A program made the position numbers and the translations under genes. 64,000 nucleotides of DNA from a bacterium (GTDB taxonomy: Bacteria > Vulcanimicrobiota > Xenobia > Xenobiales > Xenobiaceae). Positions 53,344 to 61,619 of this stretch are shown piece by piece. The notes under the pieces are model-generated. The model was given only the letters and a program-made list of their open reading frames with translations. It had not been told where the DNA came from and made no database searches. Each line of letters begins with the position of its first letter. Within the stretch, counting starts at the first letter, position 1. The stretch spans positions 1 through 64,000 of the forward strand of contig JALHDH010000001.1 in NCBI GenBank assembly GCA_022839105.1, given 5' to 3'.

Positions 53344-54655
53344 AGGCCTGAAGTCCTTCGCGGGGGCCTGGCCGGTCCGCTCCGACCAGGTCCCCGGCCA
53401 GGTCCCCCTGGTCTGGCGGGCCACCCCCGGCCACCCCTCGGCCACGCTTCTCTTCTGCATGCGCGCGGGTGTGCGCTACGAGAGTCGTGAGCACTGGGGA
53501 GCCTCGCATTTCCTGGAGCATATCCTGATGCGGGGCACCGGGCTCTACCCCACCCTCTTCGATGTGACCCGCCGCATCGAGAGCCTGGGAGGCCGGATCT
53601 CGGCCTACTCGACCCGGGATCTGACCGCCTTCTGGGTGAAGCTCCCGCCGGGTCAGGAGCGGGTGGGGCTCGAGGTGCTGACCCAGGTCCTCTTCCATCC
53701 CACCCTGGCTCCGGAGTTCATCGAGGCCGAGCGGGCCATCATCCGCCAGGAACGGCTGCGCGAGCGCCACAACCCGGCGGCCTTCGTCTCCCAGGCCATC
53801 GAGAGCCTGCTCTTGCAGCCTTCTCCCCTCAGCCGCCACCCCATCGGCGAGGATGCCGAGCTGGCCCGCATGACCCCGGGCTTCATCCGTTCCTTCCTGG
53901 ACCAGTACTACCACCGCTCCAATCTGGTGGTGGCCGCCGCGGGGGCCCTCTCCGAGGAGCTGCCCGAGCTGGTCCGGGAGGCCACCAGCAGGCTTCCGGA
54001 CGGCCCTCCGGCCCGAGACGCGGACTTCATCCTGGACTCCCCCCTGCTCGGGAAGAGCGTGGTCCTGCATCCTTCCGCCCAGCGCGAACAGATCTTCCTG
54101 GGGCTGGGTTGGAGCTTCCCGATCTCCGACCGTCGCGAACTGGTGACCTGGAGGGTGATCAACACCCTGCTGGGGGTGGGCTATACCAGCCTTCTCAACC
54201 AGTGCCTGCGCGAGAAGGAGAGCCTGACCTACGTCTGCAGCACGGCCCTGAACACCTACGCAGGGACGGGCCTCTTCAAGATGCACATGGCCCTGGCCGA
54301 GCGAGACCTGGAGCGGGTCCTGGAGCGGGTCCAGGGCATCCTGGACGATCTTGCGGGGGGGCGGATGCCCCCGGATCTCTTCCGGGAAGCTGCAGTGCGC
54401 CACGCCGCAGGCATCGTGCTGCGCTGGGAGGACTCTCTCGAGGTGGCCCGCCTGCTGGGCCAGACCTTCTCGCGGGAGGGCGAGCCGTTCCGACTGGATC
54501 GATATCTCGAGGAGGTCGAGACCGTGACCGGGGAGGAAGCAGCCGGACTCATCGGACGCCACCTGACCCCGTCCCGGCGCCGCGCACTGCTGCACTCCGG
54601 CTCGCCCCGCCTGGAGAAGCTCTTCCCCGAAGCCGGGATCCACCCCGCCGGCTGA
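53330..54655 (+). CDS. M16-family zinc peptidase (PqqF/PqqL-like subunit)
   Basis: 441 residues, one M16 half. The inverted zinc motif HFLEH lies at 60-64 (His60, Glu63, His64), and Glu141 sits 76 residues beyond His64, the exact M16 spacing, so the active site looks complete. The C-terminal half has the usual LGVGYTSLLNQCLREKESLTY (R/Y pair). No signal peptide, so probably cytosolic. M16 proteins of about 440 residues often work as a homo- or heterodimer; no second subunit is adjacent. The start at 53330 overlaps the radical SAM gene by 14 bp with GAGG just upstream. In PQQ synthesis an M16 protease trims the modified peptide; the same role here is inference. Confidence 0.85.
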   Translation: MPLPEGLKSFAGAWPVRSDQVPGQVPLVWRATPGHPSATLLFCMRAGVRYESREHWGASHFLEHILMRGTGLYPTLFDVTRRIESLGGRISAYSTRDLTAFWVKLPPGQERVGLEVLTQVLFHPTLAPEFIEAERAIIRQERLRERHNPAAFVSQAIESLLLQPSPLSRHPIGEDAELARMTPGFIRSFLDQYYHRSNLVVAAAGALSEELPELVREATSRLPDGPPARDADFILDSPLLGKSVVLHPSAQREQIFLGLGWSFPISDRRELVTWRVINTLLGVGYTSLLNQCLREKESLTYVCSTALNTYAGTGLFKMHMALAERDLERVLERVQGILDDLAGGRMPPDLFREAAVRHAAGIVLRWEDSLEVARLLGQTFSREGEPFRLDRYLEEVETVTGEEAAGLIGRHLTPSRRRALLHSGSPRLEKLFPEAGIHPAG

Positions 54656-54707
54656 AGCCCTCCCCCATTCCTGGCCCCGCCCCCCCCGGGGCAGAAAAAA
54701 GGAATCC

Positions 54708-55094
54708 ATGGCCATCCTCTCCTTGGATCACGTCAGCATCCTGTCCGCCGACCCCCAGCCGGTGGCGGACTTCTATCGCCAGTTCCTGGGCTTCGGCGAG
54801 CCCACGATCCGCGAGGTTCCCGGACTGCGGATCTTCGACATGTTCAAGGGGTCCGACCACGTCGAGATCCTGCAGACCACCGACGGAAGGGATGTGGGAG
54901 CCGGCGGGCTCAAGCACGTGGCCTTCTGTTCGGACGAAATCCAGGCCGACTTCGAACGCTTCCGCGCGCAGGGGGCGCAGATGCTGCACCAGGAGGTCCA
55001 GCACTCGGAAGGGTGTGACTACTTCTTCGTGCGCTCGCCGGGCGGCGAATGGGTCGAAATCCTCCAGTACCGCGAGGAGGTCTGGAAGCCATGA
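54708..55094 (+). CDS. VOC-superfamily protein (glyoxalase-like)
   Basis: 128 residues, two beta-alpha-beta-beta-beta modules. Potential metal ligands: His8 (LDHVSIL), Glu52 (DHVEIL), His70 (LKHVAF) and a C-terminal Glu (WVEILQY). These match the H/E/H/E set of glyoxalase I and methylmalonyl-CoA epimerase-like enzymes. Reaction not assigned. ATG at 54708 with AAAAAAGGAATCC upstream; it lies 52 bp after the M16 gene and overlaps the SDR gene by 4 bp. Confidence 0.8.
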   Translation: MAILSLDHVSILSADPQPVADFYRQFLGFGEPTIREVPGLRIFDMFKGSDHVEILQTTDGRDVGAGGLKHVAFCSDEIQADFERFRAQGAQMLHQEVQHSEGCDYFFVRSPGGEWVEILQYREEVWKP

Positions 55095-55867
55095 AGTCCG
55101 GGCGCCTCGCCGTGGTGACCGGGGGAAGCCAGGGATTGGGCCTGGCGGTGGCCCGGGCCCTGCTGAGGGAAGGTTATCGGGTGGCCCTGACCGGGCGCCG
55201 GGCCCAGGCCCTGGAAGAGGCTCGGGAGAGCCTGCAGGCCGAAGACCGGGTGCTGACCGTGCCGGCCGACGTCTCGGAGGAATCCGAAGTCCTGCGCACC
55301 TTTGAAGAGGTTCAGCGGGCCTTCGGGGTTCCCGACGTGGTGGTCAACAACGCGGGACAGGCCTGGCTGGGCGAGGCCTCGAGCACCACCCTGGAGGACT
55401 GGAACCGCTGCCTGGCGGTCCATGCCACGGGCACCTTCCTGATGTGCCGCGAGGCCATCCGGACCTGGATCGCCCATTCCAGGGGGGGCTGCCTGATCAA
55501 CGTGGCCTCGGTCTCGGCGCGGACAGGTGCTCCCCTGGCGGCCGCCTACTGCGCGGCCAAGGCCGCTGTCCTGGGCCTGACCCGTTCCCTGGCCCGCGAG
55601 GTGGCGGGCCGGGGAATCCGGGTCAATGCCGTGTGCCCGGGGGCCATGGACACGCCGATGTTCCACGAGGGAACCCTGACCCCCCTGGCCGAGAGGTTCG
55701 GCCGCGACCGCGAGACCATGCTGCGGGCCACCCTGGCCCAGATCCCGATGCGCCGGCTCCTGGACCCGGGCGAAGTCGCCGACCTGGTGGTCTGGCTGGC
55801 CAGCGACTCGGCCCGGGGCCTGACCGGTCAATCCCTCAACGTGGACGGCGGCCTGGACATGCGCTGA
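55091..55867 (+). CDS. short-chain dehydrogenase/reductase (SDR)
   Basis: 258 residues. Cofactor loop TGGSQGLG, NNAG, catalytic Ser in NVASVSA and YxxxK in YCAAKAA; the C-terminal DTPMF and LNVDGGLDMR are typical of classical SDRs. An NAD(P)-dependent oxidoreductase of unknown substrate. The ATG at 55091 overlaps the VOC stop as ATGA. Whether it belongs to the peptide cassette or is simply next to it cannot be told; SDRs do accompany redox-cofactor peptides such as mycofactocin. It converges on ackA with a 19-bp gap. Confidence 0.88.
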   Translation: MKSGRLAVVTGGSQGLGLAVARALLREGYRVALTGRRAQALEEARESLQAEDRVLTVPADVSEESEVLRTFEEVQRAFGVPDVVVNNAGQAWLGEASSTTLEDWNRCLAVHATGTFLMCREAIRTWIAHSRGGCLINVASVSARTGAPLAAAYCAAKAAVLGLTRSLAREVAGRGIRVNAVCPGAMDTPMFHEGTLTPLAERFGRDRETMLRATLAQIPMRRLLDPGEVADLVVWLASDSARGLTGQSLNVDGGLDMR

Positions 55868-55886
55868 GGACGGTGCCTGGTGGCTG

Positions 55887-57131
55887 CTACCCGCGCGCCG
55901 GGCCGGCCACGCAGCGCACCGTGTCCTGGGCGATCATCAGCTCCTCGTCGGTGGGCAGGGCCAGGATCCTGACCCGGGAGTCCTCCGCCGAGATGTCCCC
56001 CGCCTCACCCCGCGGCAGGGTGCGGTTCTTCTGGTCGTCCAGCTTCAGGCCCAGCCAGTCCATGTTGGCGCAGACCCGCCGGCGGACCACATCCGAGTTC
56101 TGCCCGATGCCGCCGGTGAAGACCACCGCATCGGCCCCGTTCATGACGGCCAGGTACGAGCCCACGTACTTCTGGACCCGCCGGCAGAACAGATCGATGG
56201 CCAGGCGTGCCCGACGGTCCTGGTTGTGCTCCTCCTCCTCTTCGAGTTCACGCAGATCCGAGGTCAACCCCGAGACCCCCAGAAGGCCGGACTGTTTGTT
56301 GAGCATGGTGTCGATCTCGCCGATCGAGAGACCTTCCTTGGAGTGGAGGAAGTCCACGATCGAGGGGTCGACATCCCCGGCCCGGGTCCCCATGATCAGG
56401 CCCTCCAGGGGGGTGAAGCCCATGGAGGTGTCGATCGAGCGGCCGTTCTTGATGGCGCAGGCCGAGCATCCGTTGCCCAGGTGCAGCGACACGATGTTGA
56501 CGTCCTTGGGCTCCAGACCCATCATCTGGCCGTACCTGAAGGCGATGTAGCGATGCGAGGTCCCGTGGAATCCATAGCGCCGGATGCGGTGGCGCAGGTA
56601 CAGGTGATAGGGCAACCCGTACAGATAGGCCGTCTCGGGAAGCGTGCTGTGGAAGGCGGTGTCGAAGACCGCCACCTGGGGAACGCCTCCACCCAGCAGA
56701 TCCTGGCAGGCCCGGATCCCCTTGAGGTTCGCCGGGTTGTGCAGCGGAGCCAGCTCGATGCAGTCCTCGATTCCCGCCAGCACCTTCTCGTCGATCAGCA
56801 TCGATTTCTGGAACTTCTCGCCCCCGTGGACGACCCGGTGGCCCACGGCGTCCAGGTCCGAGAGGGCCCGGATGGACTCGATCCGGGCTTCCGGAGAGAC
56901 GATCCAGCGCAGGACCTTGTCGATGGCCGCGCGGTGGTCCTTCAGGGGAGCGGTGGACTTGTGGGGGGGCTGCCCTTCGACCTTGAAGGTGATCAGGGCC
57001 TGGGAGCCGATCCGCTCCAGGAGGCCGGAGGCCAGGCGTCGTTCGGAGCCGTTCTGGACCCGTTCCGGATCCGACTCGATGATCTGGAACTTGACAGTGG
57101 AAGAACCGCAATTCAGTACGAGGATGTTCAT
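55887..57131 (-). CDS. ackA: acetate kinase
   Basis: 414 residues. Interconverts acetate + ATP and acetyl phosphate + ADP. Motifs: NILVLNCGSSTVKF (phosphate loop), VGHRVVHGGEKF, VFDTAFHSTLPE, RRYGFHGTSHRYI, SLHLGNGCSACAIKNGRSIDTSMG and VFTGGIGQNSDVVR. Full length. ATG at 57131; an AAAGGG lies ten bases upstream. No phosphotransacetylase gene is in the window. The gene is divergent from the prepilin cluster. Confidence 0.96.
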   Translation of the reverse strand: MNILVLNCGSSTVKFQIIESDPERVQNGSERRLASGLLERIGSQALITFKVEGQPPHKSTAPLKDHRAAIDKVLRWIVSPEARIESIRALSDLDAVGHRVVHGGEKFQKSMLIDEKVLAGIEDCIELAPLHNPANLKGIRACQDLLGGGVPQVAVFDTAFHSTLPETAYLYGLPYHLYLRHRIRRYGFHGTSHRYIAFRYGQMMGLEPKDVNIVSLHLGNGCSACAIKNGRSIDTSMGFTPLEGLIMGTRAGDVDPSIVDFLHSKEGLSIGEIDTMLNKQSGLLGVSGLTSDLRELEEEEEHNQDRRARLAIDLFCRRVQKYVGSYLAVMNGADAVVFTGGIGQNSDVVRRRVCANMDWLGLKLDDQKNRTLPRGEAGDISAEDSRVRILALPTDEELMIAQDTVRCVAGPARG

Positions 57132-57402
57132 AGCGGGAGCCCTTTCTTGAAGGGAGGCCCGACTCCTGGCCCGGAGGGGTGCCTTCCCAAGGCGGATCGG
57201 TCCAGGCCGAAGGCCGGGATCCCCGGCCGCAGAAGGGCCGCGCCAGGAAGGCAGGAGGACCAGGATTCGCTTCCCGATGACCGAAATCTACCCTCAAGCT
57301 CCCGCTCGAGCGGACCCTTCCGAAGGCTCGGTTCCCAAGGACCCACCCCGGAGGCCCCGGCCCAGGCAGCGGATCGTCCTCCTGGGGGCGCACGCAGGTA
57401 TC

Positions 57403-57912
57403 TTGAGACTCTTCAGACCAGACCCCATCAGACGACCGACCCGTCCCGGCGGTTTCAGCCAGGTCGAGCTGGCCATTGCCATCGTCGTGCTGGCAGTGGG
57501 CATCCTGGGCGTCTTCGCCTCGTTCGCCTTCGGCCTGCAGTCCACGCGCTTCAGCGGCCAGATGGGTCGGGCCATCGCCTGGAATCGCCAGTTGATCGAG
57601 ATGATCCGCGTGAGGAACCTGGCCTTCACCCCGGGGCTGCCGACCTCTGCCTCGGGCCTGAACGACCCGCCCCTGGCCCAGGCGGGCGACGCGCAGACCA
57701 GATTCCTCAGCCTCAACGAGCTCAATGCCCCGCCCTTCCTCAACGATCTGCCCCTGGGCACGGGCTTCAGGCGCCGGATCCAGATCCGACGCCTGAGCGA
57801 CGACCCCGGCCACCACCGCTACCGGATCGCCGAGATCCTCGTGACCGTCTACTGGATGGACGGCGGCCGCCTGCGCGAGGTCACCTTGAAGGCCCTGCAT
57901 CGTCAGCCATGA
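57403..57912 (+). CDS. type IV prepilin-like protein (PilV/minor pilin type)
   Basis: 169 residues with the start at TTG 57403, which gives a 17-residue basic leader ending RPGG, then the prepilin peptidase site G^FSQVELAIAIVVLAVGILG with Glu at +5 and a hydrophobic helix. An upstream ATG at 57277 would give a leader of about 60 residues, unusual for prepilins, and has no close ribosome binding site. The C-terminal domain is short, with FRRRIQIRRLSD and RYRIAEILVTVYWMDGG strands typical of PilV-like minor pilins. It overlaps the next gene by 4 bp. It is inserted in the inner membrane and processed by PilD-type peptidase. Confidence 0.7.
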   Translation: MRLFRPDPIRRPTRPGGFSQVELAIAIVVLAVGILGVFASFAFGLQSTRFSGQMGRAIAWNRQLIEMIRVRNLAFTPGLPTSASGLNDPPLAQAGDAQTRFLSLNELNAPPFLNDLPLGTGFRRRIQIRRLSDDPGHHRYRIAEILVTVYWMDGGRLREVTLKALHRQP

Positions 57913-58475
57913 GATCCCCCCGTCCCGCCGGCATGACCCTGGCCGAGACCCTCATCAGCGCCGCCATCCTCAGCATCCTGGGGCTGATCCTGCTGAGGAT
58001 CTACACCGTCTCGCATCAGGCCTACAGCCACGGAACAGGCCAGATCGCCCTGCAACAGAGGGCTCGCTTCCTGACCGAGCAGATCACTCCCCTGCTCAGC
58101 GCGGCCGCCCCTCCCCATGACGGGGCCAAGGCCCTCTTCTCCCCCAACTCCGCCTCCCTGGTCTTCTACGTTCCGGACAAGAACTTCCAACCCCGGAATC
58201 CGCACTATATCCGGGTCGGGATCTACCACAACGACATCGATCAGACCGTCTGGCTCGAGAACAGCGCCACTCCCCCTTCGAATCAGGAGGAGATGTTCCG
58301 AAGCCGGGAACTGGCCCGGGAAATCTACGATCTCCGGATCGGATTGCCGACCGAGAACACCGTCCGGGTCACCGTCGAGGTCCGCGGGCTGACCCGCACG
58401 GCTGGCGGAGATCAGGCCGAACAGAGCTACCTGCTGGAGAACCTGCTCCAGATTCCCTACTATTCCAAGAACTGA
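57909..58475 (+). CDS. type IV prepilin-like protein (minor pilin)
   Basis: 188 residues. Leader MRSPRPAG then G^MTLAETLISAAILSILGLILL, with Glu at +5. The globular part contains QRARFLTEQITPLLSAA, FYVPDKNFQ and VRVTVEVRGLTRTAGG, like PilW/GspJ-type minor pilins. The ATG at 57909 overlaps the preceding stop (ATGA). Probably part of a tip or priming complex of a type IV pilus or type II-like secretion pseudopilus. Confidence 0.75.
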   Translation: MRSPRPAGMTLAETLISAAILSILGLILLRIYTVSHQAYSHGTGQIALQQRARFLTEQITPLLSAAAPPHDGAKALFSPNSASLVFYVPDKNFQPRNPHYIRVGIYHNDIDQTVWLENSATPPSNQEEMFRSRELAREIYDLRIGLPTENTVRVTVEVRGLTRTAGGDQAEQSYLLENLLQIPYYSKN

Positions 58476-58511
58476 ACCAAGAACTGAGCCACGACCCGAG
58501 AGGAGGGAACG

Positions 58512-60188
58512 GTGAAGCTTCGTCAGGGACGCCGCGGATCGATCCTGCTGCTGTCGATCTTCTTCTTGTTCACGCTCTTCTTCCTGGCCATGGCCCTGCT
58601 CCAGCTCCTTCCGGTCGAGCTGAACGCGGCGCGATGGGCCCGGATGAATCACGAGGCCTCCTACGCCGCCGACGCCGGGATCACCGACACCATCACCTGG
58701 CTGGAGGAGGTCCTGGCCGGCAAGCAGGGGAGACTGAGCGACCTGACCGAGGACCTCGAAAGACGGGATTCGTTCGGGGATTGGACCTGGTTTGTCAAAG
58801 TCGAGCCTGACCAGCAGACCCGCCAGAACAATCCGGTCCGGGTCTTCCGGCTGACCTCCGTGGCCAGCCTGGACGGCAGACCCCATCGGAGAATCGTGGC
58901 CGACGTCCGACAGGACAGCTTCGCCCACTACCTGACCTTCATCGGCGCCTCCGACAACAGGGCCTACTGGAGGCTGAACCGGGACAGCAAGCTGGAAGGC
59001 CCGATGCATGTCAACGGAGTCGCCTCCATCGCCTACGACAACGACTGGTTCAATACCGGGGTCCCCTTCTTCGAAGGCACCTACACGGCCTCGGGCTTCC
59101 ACGTCCCCTCGGGCAAGCCCGAGGGCTTCGGGGACGGGGTGCGCTACCGGACCACCACGGGCTTCGACAACTCCGACACACCCTACAACGAGGACGGGGT
59201 TCCCATCCCCGAGAGGTACGATCGCATCTTCACCCGCGGCCGGGAAGCCTTGAAGACCGGGGTCCGCGAGAGGGAGATGCCGGAGACCAGCAGGAATCTG
59301 GCCAAGGAGGCCTGGGGCGAGACCCCGCTGCCCCTGGACCAGGGCGTCCACCTGGACACCTCCCCGGGCCAGGCGAACAAGAAGGGGATCCTGATCCAGG
59401 GAGACGTCGAGAGCATGGAGCTCTCCGTGGTCCAGGGAAACTCGGTGATGACCGTGGTCCAGGGGACCGGTGAAGCCGAGCAGGAGACCCGGGTCACCAT
59501 CCTCTCGGAGAGCGGGATGACCCTCCCGGCCGGCTCGGAGGTCAACGGAGCGGTCCTGCCCCGGGAGATGGACCTGGAGACCGGCAACACCGTGGTCCAG
59601 AAGCCCGACGCCGGGGGGAGGAAGGTCTTCACGGTGGCCCCGGGCGTGACCAACGGCCTGGTCTACTGCACCGGATCGATCCAGGGCCTCCAGGGCCAGA
59701 ACAAGGGAAGACGCACCATCGCGGTGGACGTCGAGAACCACAAGGAGATCGTGATCTCCGGGGACCTGACCCGCCAGGACACCCCCGTGGGCGAGAAGCC
59801 CGCAGGCACCGACGACCTGCTGGGCCTTCTGGGAATGAACATCCGGATCGGCAACTCGGTCGAGCGGGACCTGAACAAGCCCCTCCAGCTCTACTGCTCG
59901 GTCTTCGCCGGCCGGAAGAATCGGGACGGGAAGTACGAGGGCAGCTTCCTGGTCGATGACCTGGAGTCTTCAGGCGTCGGCAAGTTCATCATCTACGGCA
60001 GCGTCGTCCGGGCCCAGGACTCCCCCTGGCTGATGTCCTGGGTCAATTCCGGCGGTGCCTACGTGGGCAGCACGGGCTTCGTGGCCAACATGAAGTACGA
60101 CGACGCCGCGGCCGCCAATCCGCCCCCCTTCTTCCCCACCATGCCGACGCTTCGAGTCCTTTCCTGGAAGGAAGAACCCTACCGATAG
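58512..60188 (+). CDS. PilX-like membrane-anchored pilus-associated protein
   Basis: 558 residues. The N-terminal pattern GRRGSILLLSIFFLFTLFFLAMALLQ followed by YAADAGITDTITWLEE (Ala-rich helix) is typical of PilX-N/DUF4900 proteins, which insert one helix into the membrane beside minor pilins. There is no Glu+5 prepilin site, and the segment is a plain signal anchor. The remaining 480 residues form a long beta-rich extracytoplasmic domain (KLEGPMHVNGVASIAYDND, KGILIQGDVESMELS, RRTIAVDVENHKEIVISGDL) resembling a beta-helix seen in this group. GTG at 58512 has AGGAGGGAAC upstream. Not a GspK: no clear GspK motifs. Confidence 0.7.
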   Translation: MKLRQGRRGSILLLSIFFLFTLFFLAMALLQLLPVELNAARWARMNHEASYAADAGITDTITWLEEVLAGKQGRLSDLTEDLERRDSFGDWTWFVKVEPDQQTRQNNPVRVFRLTSVASLDGRPHRRIVADVRQDSFAHYLTFIGASDNRAYWRLNRDSKLEGPMHVNGVASIAYDNDWFNTGVPFFEGTYTASGFHVPSGKPEGFGDGVRYRTTTGFDNSDTPYNEDGVPIPERYDRIFTRGREALKTGVREREMPETSRNLAKEAWGETPLPLDQGVHLDTSPGQANKKGILIQGDVESMELSVVQGNSVMTVVQGTGEAEQETRVTILSESGMTLPAGSEVNGAVLPREMDLETGNTVVQKPDAGGRKVFTVAPGVTNGLVYCTGSIQGLQGQNKGRRTIAVDVENHKEIVISGDLTRQDTPVGEKPAGTDDLLGLLGMNIRIGNSVERDLNKPLQLYCSVFAGRKNRDGKYEGSFLVDDLESSGVGKFIIYGSVVRAQDSPWLMSWVNSGGAYVGSTGFVANMKYDDAAAANPPPFFPTMPTLRVLSWKEEPYR

Positions 60189-60248
60189 CCAGGGGGCCGC
60201 GCAGCCGGACTGAAAGGACCGAGGCCCTCCGGGGTCCAATCTCCCGAC

Positions 60249-61619
60249 GTGGGCGGTGTCTCCTCAGAATCCGCGGGAGGCCCGGCAGATCGGCTCGAAG
60301 CCCTGATCCGGGGCCGGGTCGGCCTGCGGGCCCGAATCGATGCCCTGGCAGGGCAGGAACTGGCTCGCCTGGCCCGAGCGCGTGGACTGGGTCTGGCGGA
60401 GTGGGTCGACCGGCTCGAAGGGGGTGGGCTCGAGGCCGCGGCCGACTGGGACGCCGTCGTGAACCTGATGACCGTCCAGGAGAGCTCCTTCTTCAGGGAC
60501 CGGGGCCAGATGGATCTGCTTCGCCAGAGGATCCTGCCCGAAATCCTGCGTCGGACCTCCCCCTCGGCCATCCGATTGTGGAGCGCGGGATGCGCGACCG
60601 GCGAGGAGGCCTACACCCTGGCGATCCTGCTGGCGGAGGCTTCTGGAGGGGAATCCCTGGGCCAGCCCGAGGTCATCCTCGGCACGGACGTGAACGGGGT
60701 CGCCCTGGAAAAGGCCCGACGAGCTCTCTACACGGCCTGGTCCTTCCGGTCTGTGGACCAGTCCATCACGGACCGCTGGTTCGAGCCCGGCCAGCTCCCG
60801 GGTTCGCTCCAGCCCCTCCCGGGGGTGCGTCACGGCGTCCGATTCCAGCAGGTCAACCTGATGGATCCCCAGGCCCCCGACCAGGTCGGAAGGGCCACCA
60901 GGGACCTGGTCCTCTGCCGCAACGTCCTGGTCCATCTCGAGGAGGAGGCGGTGCCCACCGTCGTCGCCAACCTGGTTGCCTGCCTGCGGCCGGGTGGCTG
61001 CCTGGTCAGCGCCCACGGAGAGCTCCGGGGCCGGGTTCCCTCCCGACTGGCCGTGGAGGTTCACGCCCAGTCGGTCGTCTATCGCCTGCTCGAGGCTCCC
61101 CCTGGCGCCCCCCTCCCACGGCCCGCGGCAAGGCCAATCCTTTCGGCCCGCCCGCCGACTCTTGAGGCCCACCCGCCCACCCTGCAGGCCCACCCGCCCA
61201 CCCTGCAGGCCCGCCCGGCCGCCCTGCTGCAGGGGCTCTCCCCCCCCGGCGACCTGCTCGACCAGGCCCGGGAATGCGGGGACCTGGGCGACTACACCCG
61301 GGCGCAGGCGCTGTGCTCCAAGGCCCTCGAACAGGACCCCACCCATCTCCCCGCCCACTTCCTGGCGGCGCAACTGGCCGAGTCGCGAGGAGATCGGAAC
61401 GAGGCGTTCGCGCACCTGCGCCGAATCCTGTACCTCGAACCGGACTCTGCGGGCGCATGTCTGGAGATGGCTGCGCTGCACGACGCCCAATCAGAACCCG
61501 AAGATGCAGAACGGCTGCGAGGCAGCGCTCGGCAACTGCTGCGCCAGATGCCCGCAGACCGACTCGTCTCCCCCTACGACATGTCCGCCCGCGAGATCCT
61601 GGGAGAGATCCAAGGATGA
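60249..61619 (+). CDS. cheR: CheR-type protein-glutamate methyltransferase with TPR tail
   Basis: 456 residues. N-terminal CheR helical domain (LTVQESSFFRDRGQM type region: NLMTVQESSFFRD), Rossmann SAM-binding loop LWSAGCATGEEAYTLAIL, EVILGTDVNGVALEKAR, VRFQQVNLMDP and RDLVLCRNVLVHL. After a repeat-bearing Pro-rich linker comes a TPR region (about 335-430; YTRAQALCSKALEQDPTHLPAHFLAAQLAE). TPR-tailed CheR proteins belong to alternative chemosensory systems and can attach to receptors without the C-terminal pentapeptide. GTG start at 60249 with a weak ribosome binding site. Overlaps the cheW gene by 4 bp. Confidence 0.9.
   Translation: MGGVSSESAGGPADRLEALIRGRVGLRARIDALAGQELARLARARGLGLAEWVDRLEGGGLEAAADWDAVVNLMTVQESSFFRDRGQMDLLRQRILPEILRRTSPSAIRLWSAGCATGEEAYTLAILLAEASGGESLGQPEVILGTDVNGVALEKARRALYTAWSFRSVDQSITDRWFEPGQLPGSLQPLPGVRHGVRFQQVNLMDPQAPDQVGRATRDLVLCRNVLVHLEEEAVPTVVANLVACLRPGGCLVSAHGELRGRVPSRLAVEVHAQSVVYRLLEAPPGAPLPRPAARPILSARPPTLEAHPPTLQAHPPTLQARPAALLQGLSPPGDLLDQARECGDLGDYTRAQALCSKALEQDPTHLPAHFLAAQLAESRGDRNEAFAHLRRILYLEPDSAGACLEMAALHDAQSEPEDAERLRGSARQLLRQMPADRLVSPYDMSAREILGEIQG
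61149..61211 (+). repeat. three tandem 21-bp repeats in the CheR linker
   Basis: Units RPPTLEA, HPPTLQA, HPPTLQA at the DNA level nearly identical, between methyltransferase and TPR parts; a fourth partial unit (RPAALLQ) follows. Confidence 0.8.
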
